Shown piece after piece: positions 20,262-30,933 of a stretch of DNA of 64,000 bases. Location: assembly GCA_905331475.1 (NCBI GenBank), contig CAJNYU010001940.1:1-64000 (forward strand). The letters are read 5' to 3'. The DNA is from Rotaria socialis (taxonomy: Eukaryota; Rotifera; Eurotatoria; Philodinida; Philodinidae). The notes below the pieces were generated by a model that saw only the letters and a list, made by a program, of their open reading frames with translations, was not told where the DNA came from and ran no database searches. Both the position numbers and the translations under genes were made by a program. The stretch's first letter is position 1. Each line of letters begins with the position of its first letter.

Positions 20262-21399
20262 CTACTATTCGTTTCGAAATAGAAGAGACCTAACGACCTT
20301 TTGAACAACTTTTGACAGATAAGAGATAGAGAGCTGCGGTTTTCACCATTAGAAAGAGTAGAGTCAGGGCCATCGAACCACATAAAAACAAGTTCATTCA
20401 GTAAGATGTGGTAGGTTTTCTGGAGACCGGGGTTTCCAAAAAAACAGGGTTTTCAAAATTTCCATTACACTTTTCGTTTTGAGGATACTAGTTGATAGCC
20501 TCACCTTTTTTCTATCGAACAAAACAAACGAGATCTTTCTGTGACTTTCCAGTGAGATGCTAGTCCTCACGCACTGAACGCCCTGAAATGCTTGATTTTT
20601 CACCTGCCTAGCCCAATCTTTTCAACATATACATGCCAAAATCAATGGATTCTAGGTTTTGCGACTATGCTGAGTATTGTGGCATCATTTTTATTGTTTC
20701 ACAGAGTGTTTCTGGCACCGTCACAAAAGTTAAATACGCCATATAGATCGCATCATAATACATTTCCTCAATAAAAGTGACAATTTATCAATGCATCTAT
20801 TCTTTTTATATAGTCTACTGGCTCTCAATATTAAATATCCCTTTCATTCACATGCTTCTTTCAGATTAACAACAAATAATGCCAAAATGTGAAGACTTTG
20901 AGTCGGATGTAAAGTAATTAAGGATGGGTACGTGTGATTATCTGTCCTTCATGACGACTCCCACACCACACCCTCACCTACAATACTCAGCATACTCGAA
21001 AATCTAGCATCCATTGATTTTGGCATCTATATGTTGAAGAAATTGGGCTAGGCAGGTGAAAAATCAAGCATTTCAGGGCGTTCAGTGCGTGAGGACTAGC
21101 ATCTCACTGGAAAGTCACAGAAAGGTCTCGTTTGTTTTGTTCGATAGAAAAAAGGAGAGGCTATCAACTGGTATCCTCAAAACGAAAAGTGTAATGGAAA
21201 TTCTGAGAACCCTGGTTTTCTGAAACCCACGGTCTCCAGAAAACCTACCACGTCTTATTGAATGATCTTGTTTTTATGTGGTTCGATGGCCCTGACTCTA
21301 CTCTTTCTAATGGTGAAAACCGGCGCTCTCTATCTCTTATCTGTCAAAAGTTGTTCAAAAGTCGTTAGGTCTCTTCTACTTTGAAACGGATAGTAGTAG
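20262..21399. mobile_element. Foldback element with arms of about 420 bp next to the second cupin
   Basis: The left arm (20262-20681) and right arm (20980-21399) are inverted copies. Examples are AGAAGAGACCTAACGAC against GTCGTTAGGTCTCTTCT at the outer ends and ATGCTGAGTATTGT against ACAATACTCAGCAT at the inner ends. The spacer of about 300 bp includes a short CCCACACCACACCCTCACC tract. There are no coding regions; the frames reading through the arms are artefacts of the palindrome. The right arm stops directly before the polypyrimidine tract and AG that precede the cupin exon, so the element may lie in an intron of that gene. Confidence 0.85.
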
Positions 21400-21415
21400 C
21401 TTCTCTTGTCTATAG

Positions 21416-21990
21416 TTGCTCAACAGCCAAATAATTCTGTCATTGTTTATCCAACGGATGCTCCATATGTATCGCTCGGAACACTGTTTAATGCCGTATT
21501 CAGAATTATACTTAATGGAAATCAAACTTCTGGTCTGTTAACGATGGTTGAAGACTTAATCTATAATGGTTCAGGATCTCGATGCCAAATTCACACGAAG
21601 GAAGATCAAACACTTCACGTGCTTAACGGCTCTCTTCAGATTTATATGAATGGTTATCAATTTTGCGCACCAGCCGGTACGACTGTTTACATTCCACGAA
21701 ATGTCACTCAATCGCAACGAAATCTCGGTTCAAAGCCAATTGATACACAGCTATTATATTCACCGTCAGGCATGGAAAATTATTTATATCAAGTTATCTC
21801 TCTCGTTGCCCAACAGACGATAAACAGAACCGAAGTGGCTGAACTTGCCGCGACAAGGGGAATTTTTTTTTGTCCGGAGATTGAATGGGAAGATCTGAAT
21901 TGTGCGTTCAATAATGGTGCTTTCTTTCCATTGTCCTTTGATTTAATATTATTGATACTTTTCCTTTTTTTTCTCAGACTTTCTTTCTGA
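21416..21990 (+). CDS. Cupin-domain protein, 3' exon only, metal ligands partly replaced
   Basis: The frame is open to the TGA at 21988-21990 and encodes about 190 residues of a cupin-like barrel. No ATG opens it, but CTTCTCTTGTCTATAG directly upstream is a good splice acceptor, so this is most likely a terminal exon whose 5' exon I cannot find. Motif 1 is RCQIHTKEDQTLHVLNGS: the usual first His is Gln, while the second His and the Glu are kept. Motif 2 is GTTVYIPRNVTQSQRN: the usual His is Gln. With two of three His ligands gone, metal catalysis is doubtful. Like the cupin at 3721-4566, it has several Asn sequons (NQT, NGS, NVT, NRT) and a strongly hydrophobic C-terminal tail (LILLILFLFFL), suggesting an anchored secreted protein. 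It could be a pseudogene fragment. Confidence 0.6.
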
Positions 21991-22190
21991 AAATAAATCC
22001 GATTGAAATGTTTGAGGGCTGGAAAGTATCCCTAAAATGTCCACTTTAGCAAAAGTCCGCAGGAGAATAAAGGGACTTTATTACTCGGACAAAGTATTAT
22101 CCAATTTAACGCAAAGTAATATTATCTAACCATGTCCTACCTCTTAGCGCACTTGCCGCTTAATTTAGCGGACTATTGCGATACTTTACT
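21991..22190. other. 3' flank of second cupin
   Basis: Short AT-rich non-coding stretch before the G-rich tract; nothing recognised. Confidence 0.35.
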
Positions 22191-22290
22191 ATTCATAGGT
22201 GTGGGTGTGGGCGTGGGCGTGAGGTGGGTCTTGATGTGGGCGAATAGGACATGGCGCCCCCATCCTCACACCCACACCCTCGTAAAACTA
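22190..22290. repeat. TGTGGG-like tract with inverted CCCACA partner
   Basis: GTGTGGGTGTGGGCGTGGGC is followed after about 45 bp by CCTCACACCCACACCCTC, so the two strands carry telomere-type repeat facing each other. It lies directly downstream of the second cupin, as similar tracts lie beside the first. Confidence 0.6.
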
Positions 22291-22329
22291 CTCTCGCGTG
22301 ATGTCACCTTCATACTTCACATGGGAATG

Positions 22330-23926
22330 TAGATCAGAGAGGGACAAAGAGATGGAGTTGGGAAAATATCCTTCTTCTCTTATGTATCCTGTTTTCTCTG
22401 CCTCTGTCTGACCCAATATATGCATCCATACTTTTTCTCTTCTTCTTTTTTTTATGATTCAATTCTTTGTCTCATCACTCAGTGGAAGAAATACAGAGGC
22501 AGTAGTAGCCGTAGGGTTGTCTTTGAGTTCTTTCTTTTGATAGTATGTTGCTGAGAGTCGACTAAAATAACGTACACACGGAATCGGGGTGTACACAAAT
22601 AAAATTATTGTTTGTTTTTGGTAGTGTATAGTATATACCTGTAGTGATTAGAAGCGGAGTGCTCCTAGTGTTATGACCTGCGTGTCCTTTGGATGCAGTC
22701 ATAAGAAATGTCCTTCTTGTTCATATCATGGATGATGTGCTCCCTCCCTCTCTCTCTCTCTCTTCATTCTCTTTCCTTTCCTTCGCTTCTTGTGTTTTTG
22801 TTTTCTCTTCTGTTCACCGATATATCGACTGTTCCTTTCCTTTCTCCTTATGTGTCCGGGATTTTCCTTTTATTTCTGTTCTTCTTTCTCTTACGTCTTC
22901 CGATGGATTTATTCTTTCATGTTCTCCATCGTATGGTTTTCTCCCTTTTTCGTGTCTTGCCATATATAGATATGAAATCTGTGTAAACAGGGGGATATAG
23001 ACAGATAATGAAATAAACGATAAGCTAGGAATAAAAGCTCCTCACATCTAGTTAATTATTTAAAACTTATTATTACATAAATTCTCTCAGTTTGGATTAC
23101 CCGAGCGGTCTTAATTATATCGTACATACTCTTTGACAATTGGTTATTCATTACATCATCAAGATATATACGCATTTCTATATATCTTGATACATATTTG
23201 AAAAATATTTATTTATACAAACAGAACAAGCAAGTTCAAACTAACGTAAATATTTTCCCGTTACAGTCAGCCCTATGTACTAAGAATGTTCTGAGCAAGA
23301 AAATGAAGAATCATATTAAACTATATCTAAATCATATATGAAATCAAAGATTCAGGAGTGGTGGCCCGTGGAGATGCCCACGACCGAGTGCAAACAAGTT
23401 CTTCAGGTTCACTTAAGAAAATCTTAGCACAAAATAGAGAAGGCCGGTATTTTGACAGAATGATCGTCTTTATCTATAGCATTATATAGTTTTTTTCATA
23501 TGAGTGTATGTGTTCAGCATTTTTTCTCAAAGCAGAGTTCAGCAAACAGTGGAAGACGATGATTAGATCAAATTCAATGGAGTCCATCGGATCGTGGCGA
23601 CTAGCGTTACTTGTTAGTTTTGCAAAATTAAGCTGCTAAATGATCATCACAATTATCATCGTTACCATCTGAAGCAAGATTATATGACTCTCTTTTTTTC
23701 TTTCTCATCAACTGTATACATGATATAGGTATCCGCTGATACATTTATCGTCATTCAAAGCAGCAAAATGGCGATGATAGAACAAAACAGATGATATCAC
23801 TGACGAGGGAACATATCCAGGTGTCAAGTCGTCTTTAGATCGAGGATGTGCACAAATGATAGACCTCACTGAGTTATGAAATGCCCACGAATGCTTTGGT
23901 TTTCTAGCCTTCTATGGCCGAGTTAT
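22330..23926. other. Intergenic DNA with CT-rich tract
   Basis: A pyrimidine-rich run (22735-22910, CTCTCTCTCT and TTTCCTTTC) gives overlapping long frames that are compositional. The rest is AT-rich without recognisable genes. GATTACCCGAGCGGTCTT near 23095 resembles a tRNA A box, but no B box follows. Confidence 0.4.
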
Positions 23927-24301
23927 GAGCCTTTTACTCGACTTTGGCCTATGGACACAGGATTTCTAGGAGAACCTGAATGATCGAATTTGGCACTGAA
24001 ATTTTGTCCATATGTAGGCCTTATTAACACTGGAAACTCTTCACAGTTTGAGTGCGAACTAACATATTCTTATCGAGATATCAGCCTGTCATGAAAATGC
24101 CCGTATTTTGAACGAGTCGAAAGCAGGCATTTCTTTAAAAGATGAATATGTTGATAAATATATGTTAGTTCAGGCTCAAGCTGTGGGGAGTTTCTAGCGC
24201 TAATAAGGCCTATCCATGGAGAAAATTTCACTTCGAAATTCGATCACTCTGACTCTCCGAAAGATTCTATGCACATAGGCGAAAATCAAGTAAATGGCTC
24301 C
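23927..24301. mobile_element. Foldback MITE of about 375 bp
   Basis: Two inverted arms of about 170 bp, e.g. GAGCCTTTTACTCGA against TCAAGTAAATGGCTC at the ends and GTAGGCCTTATTAACACT against AGCGCTAATAAGGCCTAT inside. No coding capacity and no clear target duplication. It abuts the TTAACG repeat block. Confidence 0.75.
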
Positions 24302-24304
24302 TAA

Positions 24305-24565
24305 TTAGGGGTGGTACGTTAACGTTAATTTCAAATTAACGTTAAATAAAACCATTAACCGTTAATATTAACGAATTAACGCTTCTAGCAAAACCGTTAA
24401 CCGTTAATATTAACGGTTAACTAATACGTTAACGTTAATATTAACGTTAACTTGAACCGTTAACGTTAATATTAACGGTTAACGCTTTCAGTTAACGTTA
24501 ATTTTAACGTTAACGGTTTTTACTTAACCGTTAATTTATTAGAAATTAACGCATTAACGTATAAA
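24305..24565. repeat. TTAACGTTAA palindromic repeat block
   Basis: About 25 copies of GTTAACGTTAA, CCGTTAATATTAACGG and variants packed into 260 bp after TAGGGGTGGTACG. The start resembles a hAT-type terminus (TAGGGGTG), but no matching right end is visible. Nearly every unit is self-complementary, so the block can fold back on itself at many registers. Confidence 0.8.
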
Positions 24566-24639
24566 CAACAGTGAGATCGTTTTATTTCGATTTTTTTTCA
24601 TGGAAAAATCAACATTCACACAATAACTATTTTCATGCT

Positions 24640-25100
24640 GTAGATGAGGATATTCCCTCGACTGTAGGGAGGGTCATATGAAAAAAAATAAAATGCGTTT
24701 GTTTGCTTGCTTGCTTGCGTGATTGGGGTCAAAAAAACATATATGAGAGTGTAGCTTATTTTAAGATTTTCCCCTGTATTGATCAAACGTTGGTATAGGT
24801 TGCAGAGGGTCCTGAATCCGAATCCGAAGCGCATTCGTGTGGGCGGTGTTTCATTGGCCGAGGGACTGCGAAGCAGAAACGAACTTTAGTATTGTAAGAC
24901 TTTTGACCATTTCGAGTGAACTCTCGTATTCCCTCGGCTGTAGGGAGGGTCATATGAAAAAAATGCGGTTGTCTGTGTGGGTGTCTGTTTATGGCAGGTC
25001 AAAGTAACATCCATGAAACGTGAGCACATTTTAACGTTTTTCGGTGTTTGGATAAACTTTCGCTAGAGGTTAGCGATATCGAGGAATCCGAATCAATGAT
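24640..25100. repeat. Diverged direct duplication
   Basis: ATTCCCTCGACTGTAGGGAG with the following GGTCATATGAAAAAAA at about 24652 recurs at about 24929, and both copies continue with similar sequence for about 170 bp. Weaker echoes (AATCCGAATC, GGGGAATCTGAA) follow to about 25400. Non-coding. Confidence 0.65.
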
Positions 25101-25736
25101 AAGATTTTAAAAATTTTCATTTTTGAGCATTAGATTTTTTCAAGTACATGAAGACTTTTTCGGGAAAAAATGAGTGTCTATAAAGTTTGACAAGAAGTAA
25201 TCGAGGTCGGGGAATCTGAAACCATGGTCAGATTTTTCATATTATTAGTTTTGGTTTTTCCAGAACTCAGGAAAACGTTTTTAGGGAGAAAATGTTTTTA
25301 AATAAAAGTTGGACCATAGTTAATCGGGTTCGAGTATTCCGAATCTGTGATTAATTTCTTGAAATGAAAATCTCTTATTATGAGAACTAAAACGTAACTT
25401 TAGCAGTTCTGGGTAACTCCGAAACTTGAATCAGAAGGAAACGCTCACGAGGAAATAATTGATTCTGTATATACCATGGAGTAGCATTCAATCTTAAATT
25501 TGAGTGCTCTTTTTATTAGTAGATGTTGGAATGAACTAGGGTATAACTAAAAAGGTATGACCACAATTGGAATTCGACCGGAATATGGCTGTGGCTAGTT
25601 GTGAGGGGCGCTTACGAACGACTAGCTGCTGTCTAGAGCAGTCATCAAATTCCGCAATGTTGAACATTAAGGAACCAGTTCCGCCCCGGAATCAGTTCCG
25701 TCGATTCCGGAATTAGGTCAAATGTGAACACTGTCC

Positions 25737-25820
25737 GATTCCGGAGCTGGTTCATCCGATTCCGGAATCGTTTCGCCCGATTCCGGAATTGCTTCGCTCG
25801 ATTCCGGAATTGCTTCGTCT
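25737..25820. repeat. 21-bp minisatellite with GATTCCGGAAT core
   Basis: Four tandem copies start at 25737, 25758, 25779 and 25800, with a related copy at 25703. The unit length of 21 keeps one frame open on the minus strand as a seven-residue repeat (IPESGEA-like). No start, splice context or domain accompanies it. Confidence 0.8.
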
Positions 25821-27133
25821 AGGACTATAACAGTTCGGAAATAGTTCAGTTCAAAAGAACTGTTCGAACAGTTCGTTTGAACTAGGCATGCACCAATACC
25901 AAAATTCTTGGTTTTGGTGATTTGGTTTCGATTTAGTTTTGGTATTGGAGTATTGGATTTGATATGGTATTGACAGTTTTGATATTGGGTTTGATTCGGC
26001 TTTGGTATCGATAGTATCGTTTTTGACAATGTTTTGGTTTTGTTTTGGGTTTTGACATATTAGTTAAGTACATGTATTTTGATGAAACAGATCCTAGATG
26101 CATTCTTATGAATGCTACTAATTATCGATTGCCAGTTCAACTAGATTTGCAATAGTGTAATACGTATTAAGGAAAAGCAAATCTTTTTTCTTAATTGTGT
26201 GTTAATGATGATTAAAATAGCATTTAAAATTATCGACATCTTCATCTTAAACGCGCGGTTTGAAGAATATTCTTCTAGCAAATCGACTGAAAAATTTTCA
26301 TATTATAACCATCAACAATTTCTAAAAAATTTGGAAACAAATATCACAGCGTGGCAAATTACGTTTGATTTAAACACATTGTCTATCTGTTATCTATAGC
26401 ATCAGAATATGTTCTATTCTTATTCAATTAATACCACCTACTAATTTAATACTATGATTAACCTTGCTATCCACGAAGTTAAAGAAGCAAGTTTTGCAAC
26501 TATATTATCTGTATTGTGTGCGTATGAGAATGTGTAACATGACATATTATTAATTTTTTTTTATACGTCAATTATTTTGAAGATTTATCCTTCAATTGAA
26601 AAATTATTCTGAACAAAATTTCTTGGATAACCTAATAGAGTATTAATTATAGATGTAATCAATGTTATAATAAAATTTCAAACGAAAAACATTATTCTTG
26701 TCATTCCTTCAGAAAGAACAGTAATATATTCAACATGATGCAATTTCGTAAAATTACATCTTAAAATTTACCGCACTAGCTTCGTTGTGATTCTGTTTAG
26801 ATTAGAAATAAGAAATACGTTCAATTATTATTGTATGATATTTTTCTTCTATGTAATATATAATACCTATAATTTCCAATTCACTTTTATAAAACACGTT
26901 TAATCACATATGGATCATACATCATTCTTTTATTCTATCAATATCAATAAGTGGTTATCATGGTCATCATTTGTACATAAGCAACAAAACAAAACTTTAG
27001 CATAGACAATAAATACTAGAAAAAAATATAATCGGAAAAGACAATAATGACGAAAAAAAATAACTGTTCGTAATAAATTCTATACAAATATATAAAAAAA
27101 ACATCGATTTTGAGTACTGTATAGTTTAAATTT

Positions 27134-29604
27134 TCATATATTGAATTCACTGTCGATTTTATCTTTAAGAAACATAGTCGAAGACAAATTTTCAGGTGTT
27201 AATCTGGATCGTTGTTTCCGAAACAAATACGATGCTGTGCTAAAAGCACTTTCAGATGCGACAGAAGTTGCTGGAGTAACAAGATGATAAGTAGCATATT
27301 TGTACAAATACTTGAATTGACTTCGATGCATATTCCAAAACTCCATCTATAAGATCGAGAAAAAAATAGTTGGTTTCAAAATCAAAAAATGATTTCATCA
27401 AACATACGGGATTTGAATATTTTTCATCATTAACTATACTATTATATTCTCGTTGAGCCAAAGATCTATATACGGACATTTCCTCCATTAACTTCTTTTT
27501 GTTTGATTTGACGATAGATGATAATGAAGATGGAGCTAAAAATGTTTTACCAATAGAATTAATGAATTTGTTCATAGAAGAAGATTTCGATTCCACAGAT
27601 TTTCGTTGAGTATTGGTTTGTAATTGTATTTCATTAACATCGACTTCATCAATAACTTCTTCATCGGCAAGTTGTTCATCTAATTCAATAAGATTCGATT
27701 CACATTCACGCTGTTCTCTTCTTGTTAAACAACCAAAAGCAATTGGATCGAAATAGGAATGCATCTTGAAATATAAGAGAATTTTTAATTGAATATAATA
27801 CGAATTAAAATCTTACTTGTATAGTTTTCAATTGTGTATGATTATCAAAAAAATATTTTTGAACTTGCTTTAATAATAAAGATTTCAAATAATATAATAT
27901 TTTCCAATCGTGAACAGTATGATCGTTGATATCTTCGAGAAATTCTCGAATTTGAAAAATAACAAAATAGCTCATGCCAATAGTTGGATATTGGCTACCA
28001 CTAACAAGTTCCGTTGCATGTACAACAGGTTTCAAAACAAATTCAATTAATTCTAATATCTTCCAATCCTCTTGATCTAATTCAATCAAAGAAAGTTTTG
28101 TTGTTTGTTTTTTATTAAGACCAATATCATATTTTTCACTATTGATTTTGTAAATAATTTTTTTGTACATTAACATTCCTTCGACTAAATGATATGAAGA
28201 ATTTCAACGACTTTTACAATCTAACTGGAGGGATCGATTGATTTTGAAGTGTTTTTTAATATTAGATATATGATTCATTAAAATTGAAGATTTATTAATC
28301 AATTTCACGAATGATCTCGACTTTTTCATGACATTACCAATGTGTTGTTGTATGGAATCATATGCAGATGGATCCATATATTCAATAATATCAATTGACC
28401 AATTATCCATAATATCCATTATAAATTCATCTGATTCTTCATCAATTGATACTCCACTTACACCAGCATCAGCATGATTAATATTACAATTTTGATTGGT
28501 CGTAAGTAATGATTGGTCTGATGATGCAATCATATTCGACGAGTTATTAGCTTGTGGTGATTGTGGAACAACTTGAATATCATCAGTTAAATCTTCTTCA
28601 TCGGAATCAATTTCATCTGTATTATTTGATATTGTAGGAACAACTGATGAAGATGATTCGCGTTTCTTACGAATCCAAAACCCAAGACCATTACATATTA
28701 CCAAATGAAGTCGATGAGCAATACCTAAAGATAGATTTTTATATGAATATATAGATTAAAACAGCATTACTAACAATAAATCTGTTTTATATCACCACCA
28801 AGCATTTGAGCTGCTTTCAGCATATTTGCAGCTCCATCAGTTGTAATCGAACGTGTTTTTTCAAATATATTTAATTCTTTCAATTCGTTTTTAATAATCA
28901 TTGAAATATTAGAAGAAAAATGACGATGATGAAATGATGTGAAAGAAAGAATTTTTGAAATAAATTGATTATTAGATGATATGTAATGCCCAGTTAAGCA
29001 CATATATGATTGAAGACGTTTATCACTCCAAAAATCACAAGTAATACCTAAAGATTGAACATTTGCCAGTTCTTTAATTAATAATTCTTTCTGTTCAGAT
29101 TCAAATTGTTTTAAATTACGTTGAACTGTATTGCGATGAGGTGGAACATAACCTACGTACAACATATATCATAAAAATAGCCAAAAACATGATATGTTTC
29201 TTACCTTCCACTAAATGATTGAATACTTTTAGTATACCTGATTGACCCATGTCACTAAAACTTCGACCATCTTCAATAATACATTTGATTATTAACGTAT
29301 CAAGTTTTTTCTTTTGTTCAGGTAAAAGTTGACAAGATTTTGAACGTAATTTTGTTGATGTTATTCCAAATGCTTGAAGTTTATGAACTTGATGCAAGTG
29401 TTTTCGTAAACCTGTTGTTGCTCCATTTTTACGACTTAAAATAACACCACAAACACCACACTTTGCCTTTTCATTTATCTGTTTTTCCATGTAATTCCAT
29501 AAATTATTAACATTGGTACCACTCGGTTTAATTGTATTTGTTTGATTGATATCCATGCTGTTTGTATCGATTGAATGATGTGTATCGGTATTTTCAACAT
29601 TCAT
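27134..29604 (-). pseudogene. hAT transposase (BED finger), one premature stop
   Basis: Minus-strand exons run 29604 to about 29210, about 29155 to 28770, 28725 to 27817, about 27766 to 27400 and 27346 to 27134, with short GT-AG introns. The N-terminal BED zinc finger shows CGVCGVILSRKNG and HLHQVHK. The catalytic core shows TCDFWSD, ITTDGAANM (second acidic residue) and AHRLHLVIC. The C-terminal hATC dimerisation block shows ATSVASESAFSTASYLFRKQ, containing the third acidic position. The protein would bind the element's ends and cut and paste it in the nucleus. A TGA at 28204-28206 stands where the family has a conserved Trp before NS (KTRWNS-type motif), with the frame otherwise open on both sides, so this copy is freshly inactivated. 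Other copies in the genome may be intact. Confidence 0.88.
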
Positions 29605-30032
29605 GATTAATTATCTTGAAGTATTTGTACTAAATAATGATCAATATTTGTTTATGACAATAAATGTTGTTCGAAAGACCACGATAATTAGAAAAGCTCG
29701 ACCACGTCTATGCTGGAAATAAATCGGTAGAGTTATGACGAATGCGAAGTTAATTTTTCCGTTAAGGACAAAAACCGTTAATATATTTGAATAGTCCAAT
29801 CTTGTATCAATCTTTCAATGGAAAAGGAGGTAGATTTTCTTGAAAATAATTTAAAAAAAACATTGTTGGAGAAACCAAAACTTAGGCGAAATAAAACTTT
29901 AAAAAAAATACTTTCGATGTCTTTTTGAAACAAATATTTCGTTTTTTAAAGATGGCACTATGTTGTATGTAGATCTTCATTTACTAAAGAGTAAAACTAT
30001 TCGAACAAATCAGATCAAAATGAGTTGACTAA

Positions 30033-30063
<31 letters not shown>

Positions 30064-30325
30064 TTTATATGGAAGTTAGATAACAAATTTAAAATGAGTG
30101 AAGTATCAGGCAGCAAAATTTAACTACAGAACTGGAGTAAACGGTTCATCTCGATGTCTTTCGATTAGTATCAGCTGATGAAACAACTGACCTTTGATAT
30201 TTTCTGAAAGATATTAAAAGTACTACATGTATGATATATCCCGACGATCATGTGAAGGGGGGGGGCGGTGTACCCCCCCCCTTTAAAAAAAATAATTAAT
30301 TGGAATAAGATAGTTTAAAATTCAA

Positions 30326-30365
30326 NNNNNNNNNNNNNNNNNNNNNNNNNNNNNNNNNNNNNNNN
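30326..30365. other. Assembly gap (40 N)
   Basis: Run of N inside the hAT element, next to a GGGGGGGGGC/CCCCCCCCCC inverted homopolymer pair (about 30257-30281), the kind of sequence that breaks assemblies. Confidence 0.99.
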
Positions 30366-30933
30366 AAAAAAAGGCTCTGTATAATCCTGTTAATAATTCA
30401 AATCAAAACATTGAAATTGGATTACATTATAAGATTTCGGCATTATTTTCGCATCGAACAAGACTCCACATGTTATCGCCAATATGTGAAATTAATTGGG
30501 GCTCATCTATAATCTTGATAGAGTGAGAAAAAATGATAATCAATGAACGTTTTCTGCTTTAAAATAGCTTTTATCAAGAATATCTCAAAACCAAAGCTTC
30601 ATCAAAACTTTGTCAAAACCAATACTGTCGATACCAAAACCAAAATCAAAACTATTAACAAAACTATCAAAACCATCTCAAAACCAAATCTCGAAACTAA
30701 AATGACATCAAAACCAAGACTTCAATACCAAAATTTCAAAACTAGTTTTGGTATTGGTGCATGCCTAAATCTAACACACTTAATGAATTATGTTGCCTGC
30801 TAGAAAATGACAAAAAACGGGATTGCGTATGCCATCAACTTTTAGATGGTTAGCTACAGACAATTAAGACGAGAACAAAACTTATAATGAACATAGCAAA
30901 AAACAGTTTACCTTCGTTATGGATAGCGTTGTT

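Larger units (their letters stand above)
25883..30767. mobile_element. Nearly complete autonomous hAT transposon
   Basis: The ends TAGGCATGCACCAATACCAA and TTGGTATTGGTGCATGCCTA are perfect inverted repeats, followed inward by many ACCAAAAC/GTTTTGGT subterminal units on both sides. Length is about 4.9 kb including a 40-base assembly gap. The transposase gene lies on the minus strand at 27134-29604. The flanking octamers (GTTTGAAC, AATCTAAC) match at only four positions, so the target duplication has decayed or an end was displaced. Other stretches (26050-27130, 29640-30540) are AT-rich and non-coding. Confidence 0.9.

Noticed and set aside
20394..20774. Frames of 60-69 residues in the foldback arms
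   Set aside because: Both lie in inverted arms and have mirrored counterparts; no domain.
22689..23000. Frames of 92 and 103 residues rich in Ser/Phe/Leu
   Set aside because: A pyrimidine-rich tract keeps two frames open simultaneously; compositional artefact.
23091..23115. Possible tRNA (CCGAGCGGTCTT)
   Set aside because: Only an A-box-like word; no B box or acceptor pairing downstream.
25718..26029. Minus-strand frame with heptad PESxEAI repeats as a gene
   Set aside because: Explained by the 21-bp minisatellite and the hAT subterminal repeats; no start or splice context.
30170..30200. CTGATGAAAC as a third hammerhead
   Set aside because: Lacks stem II and the GAAAC-GTC arrangement.
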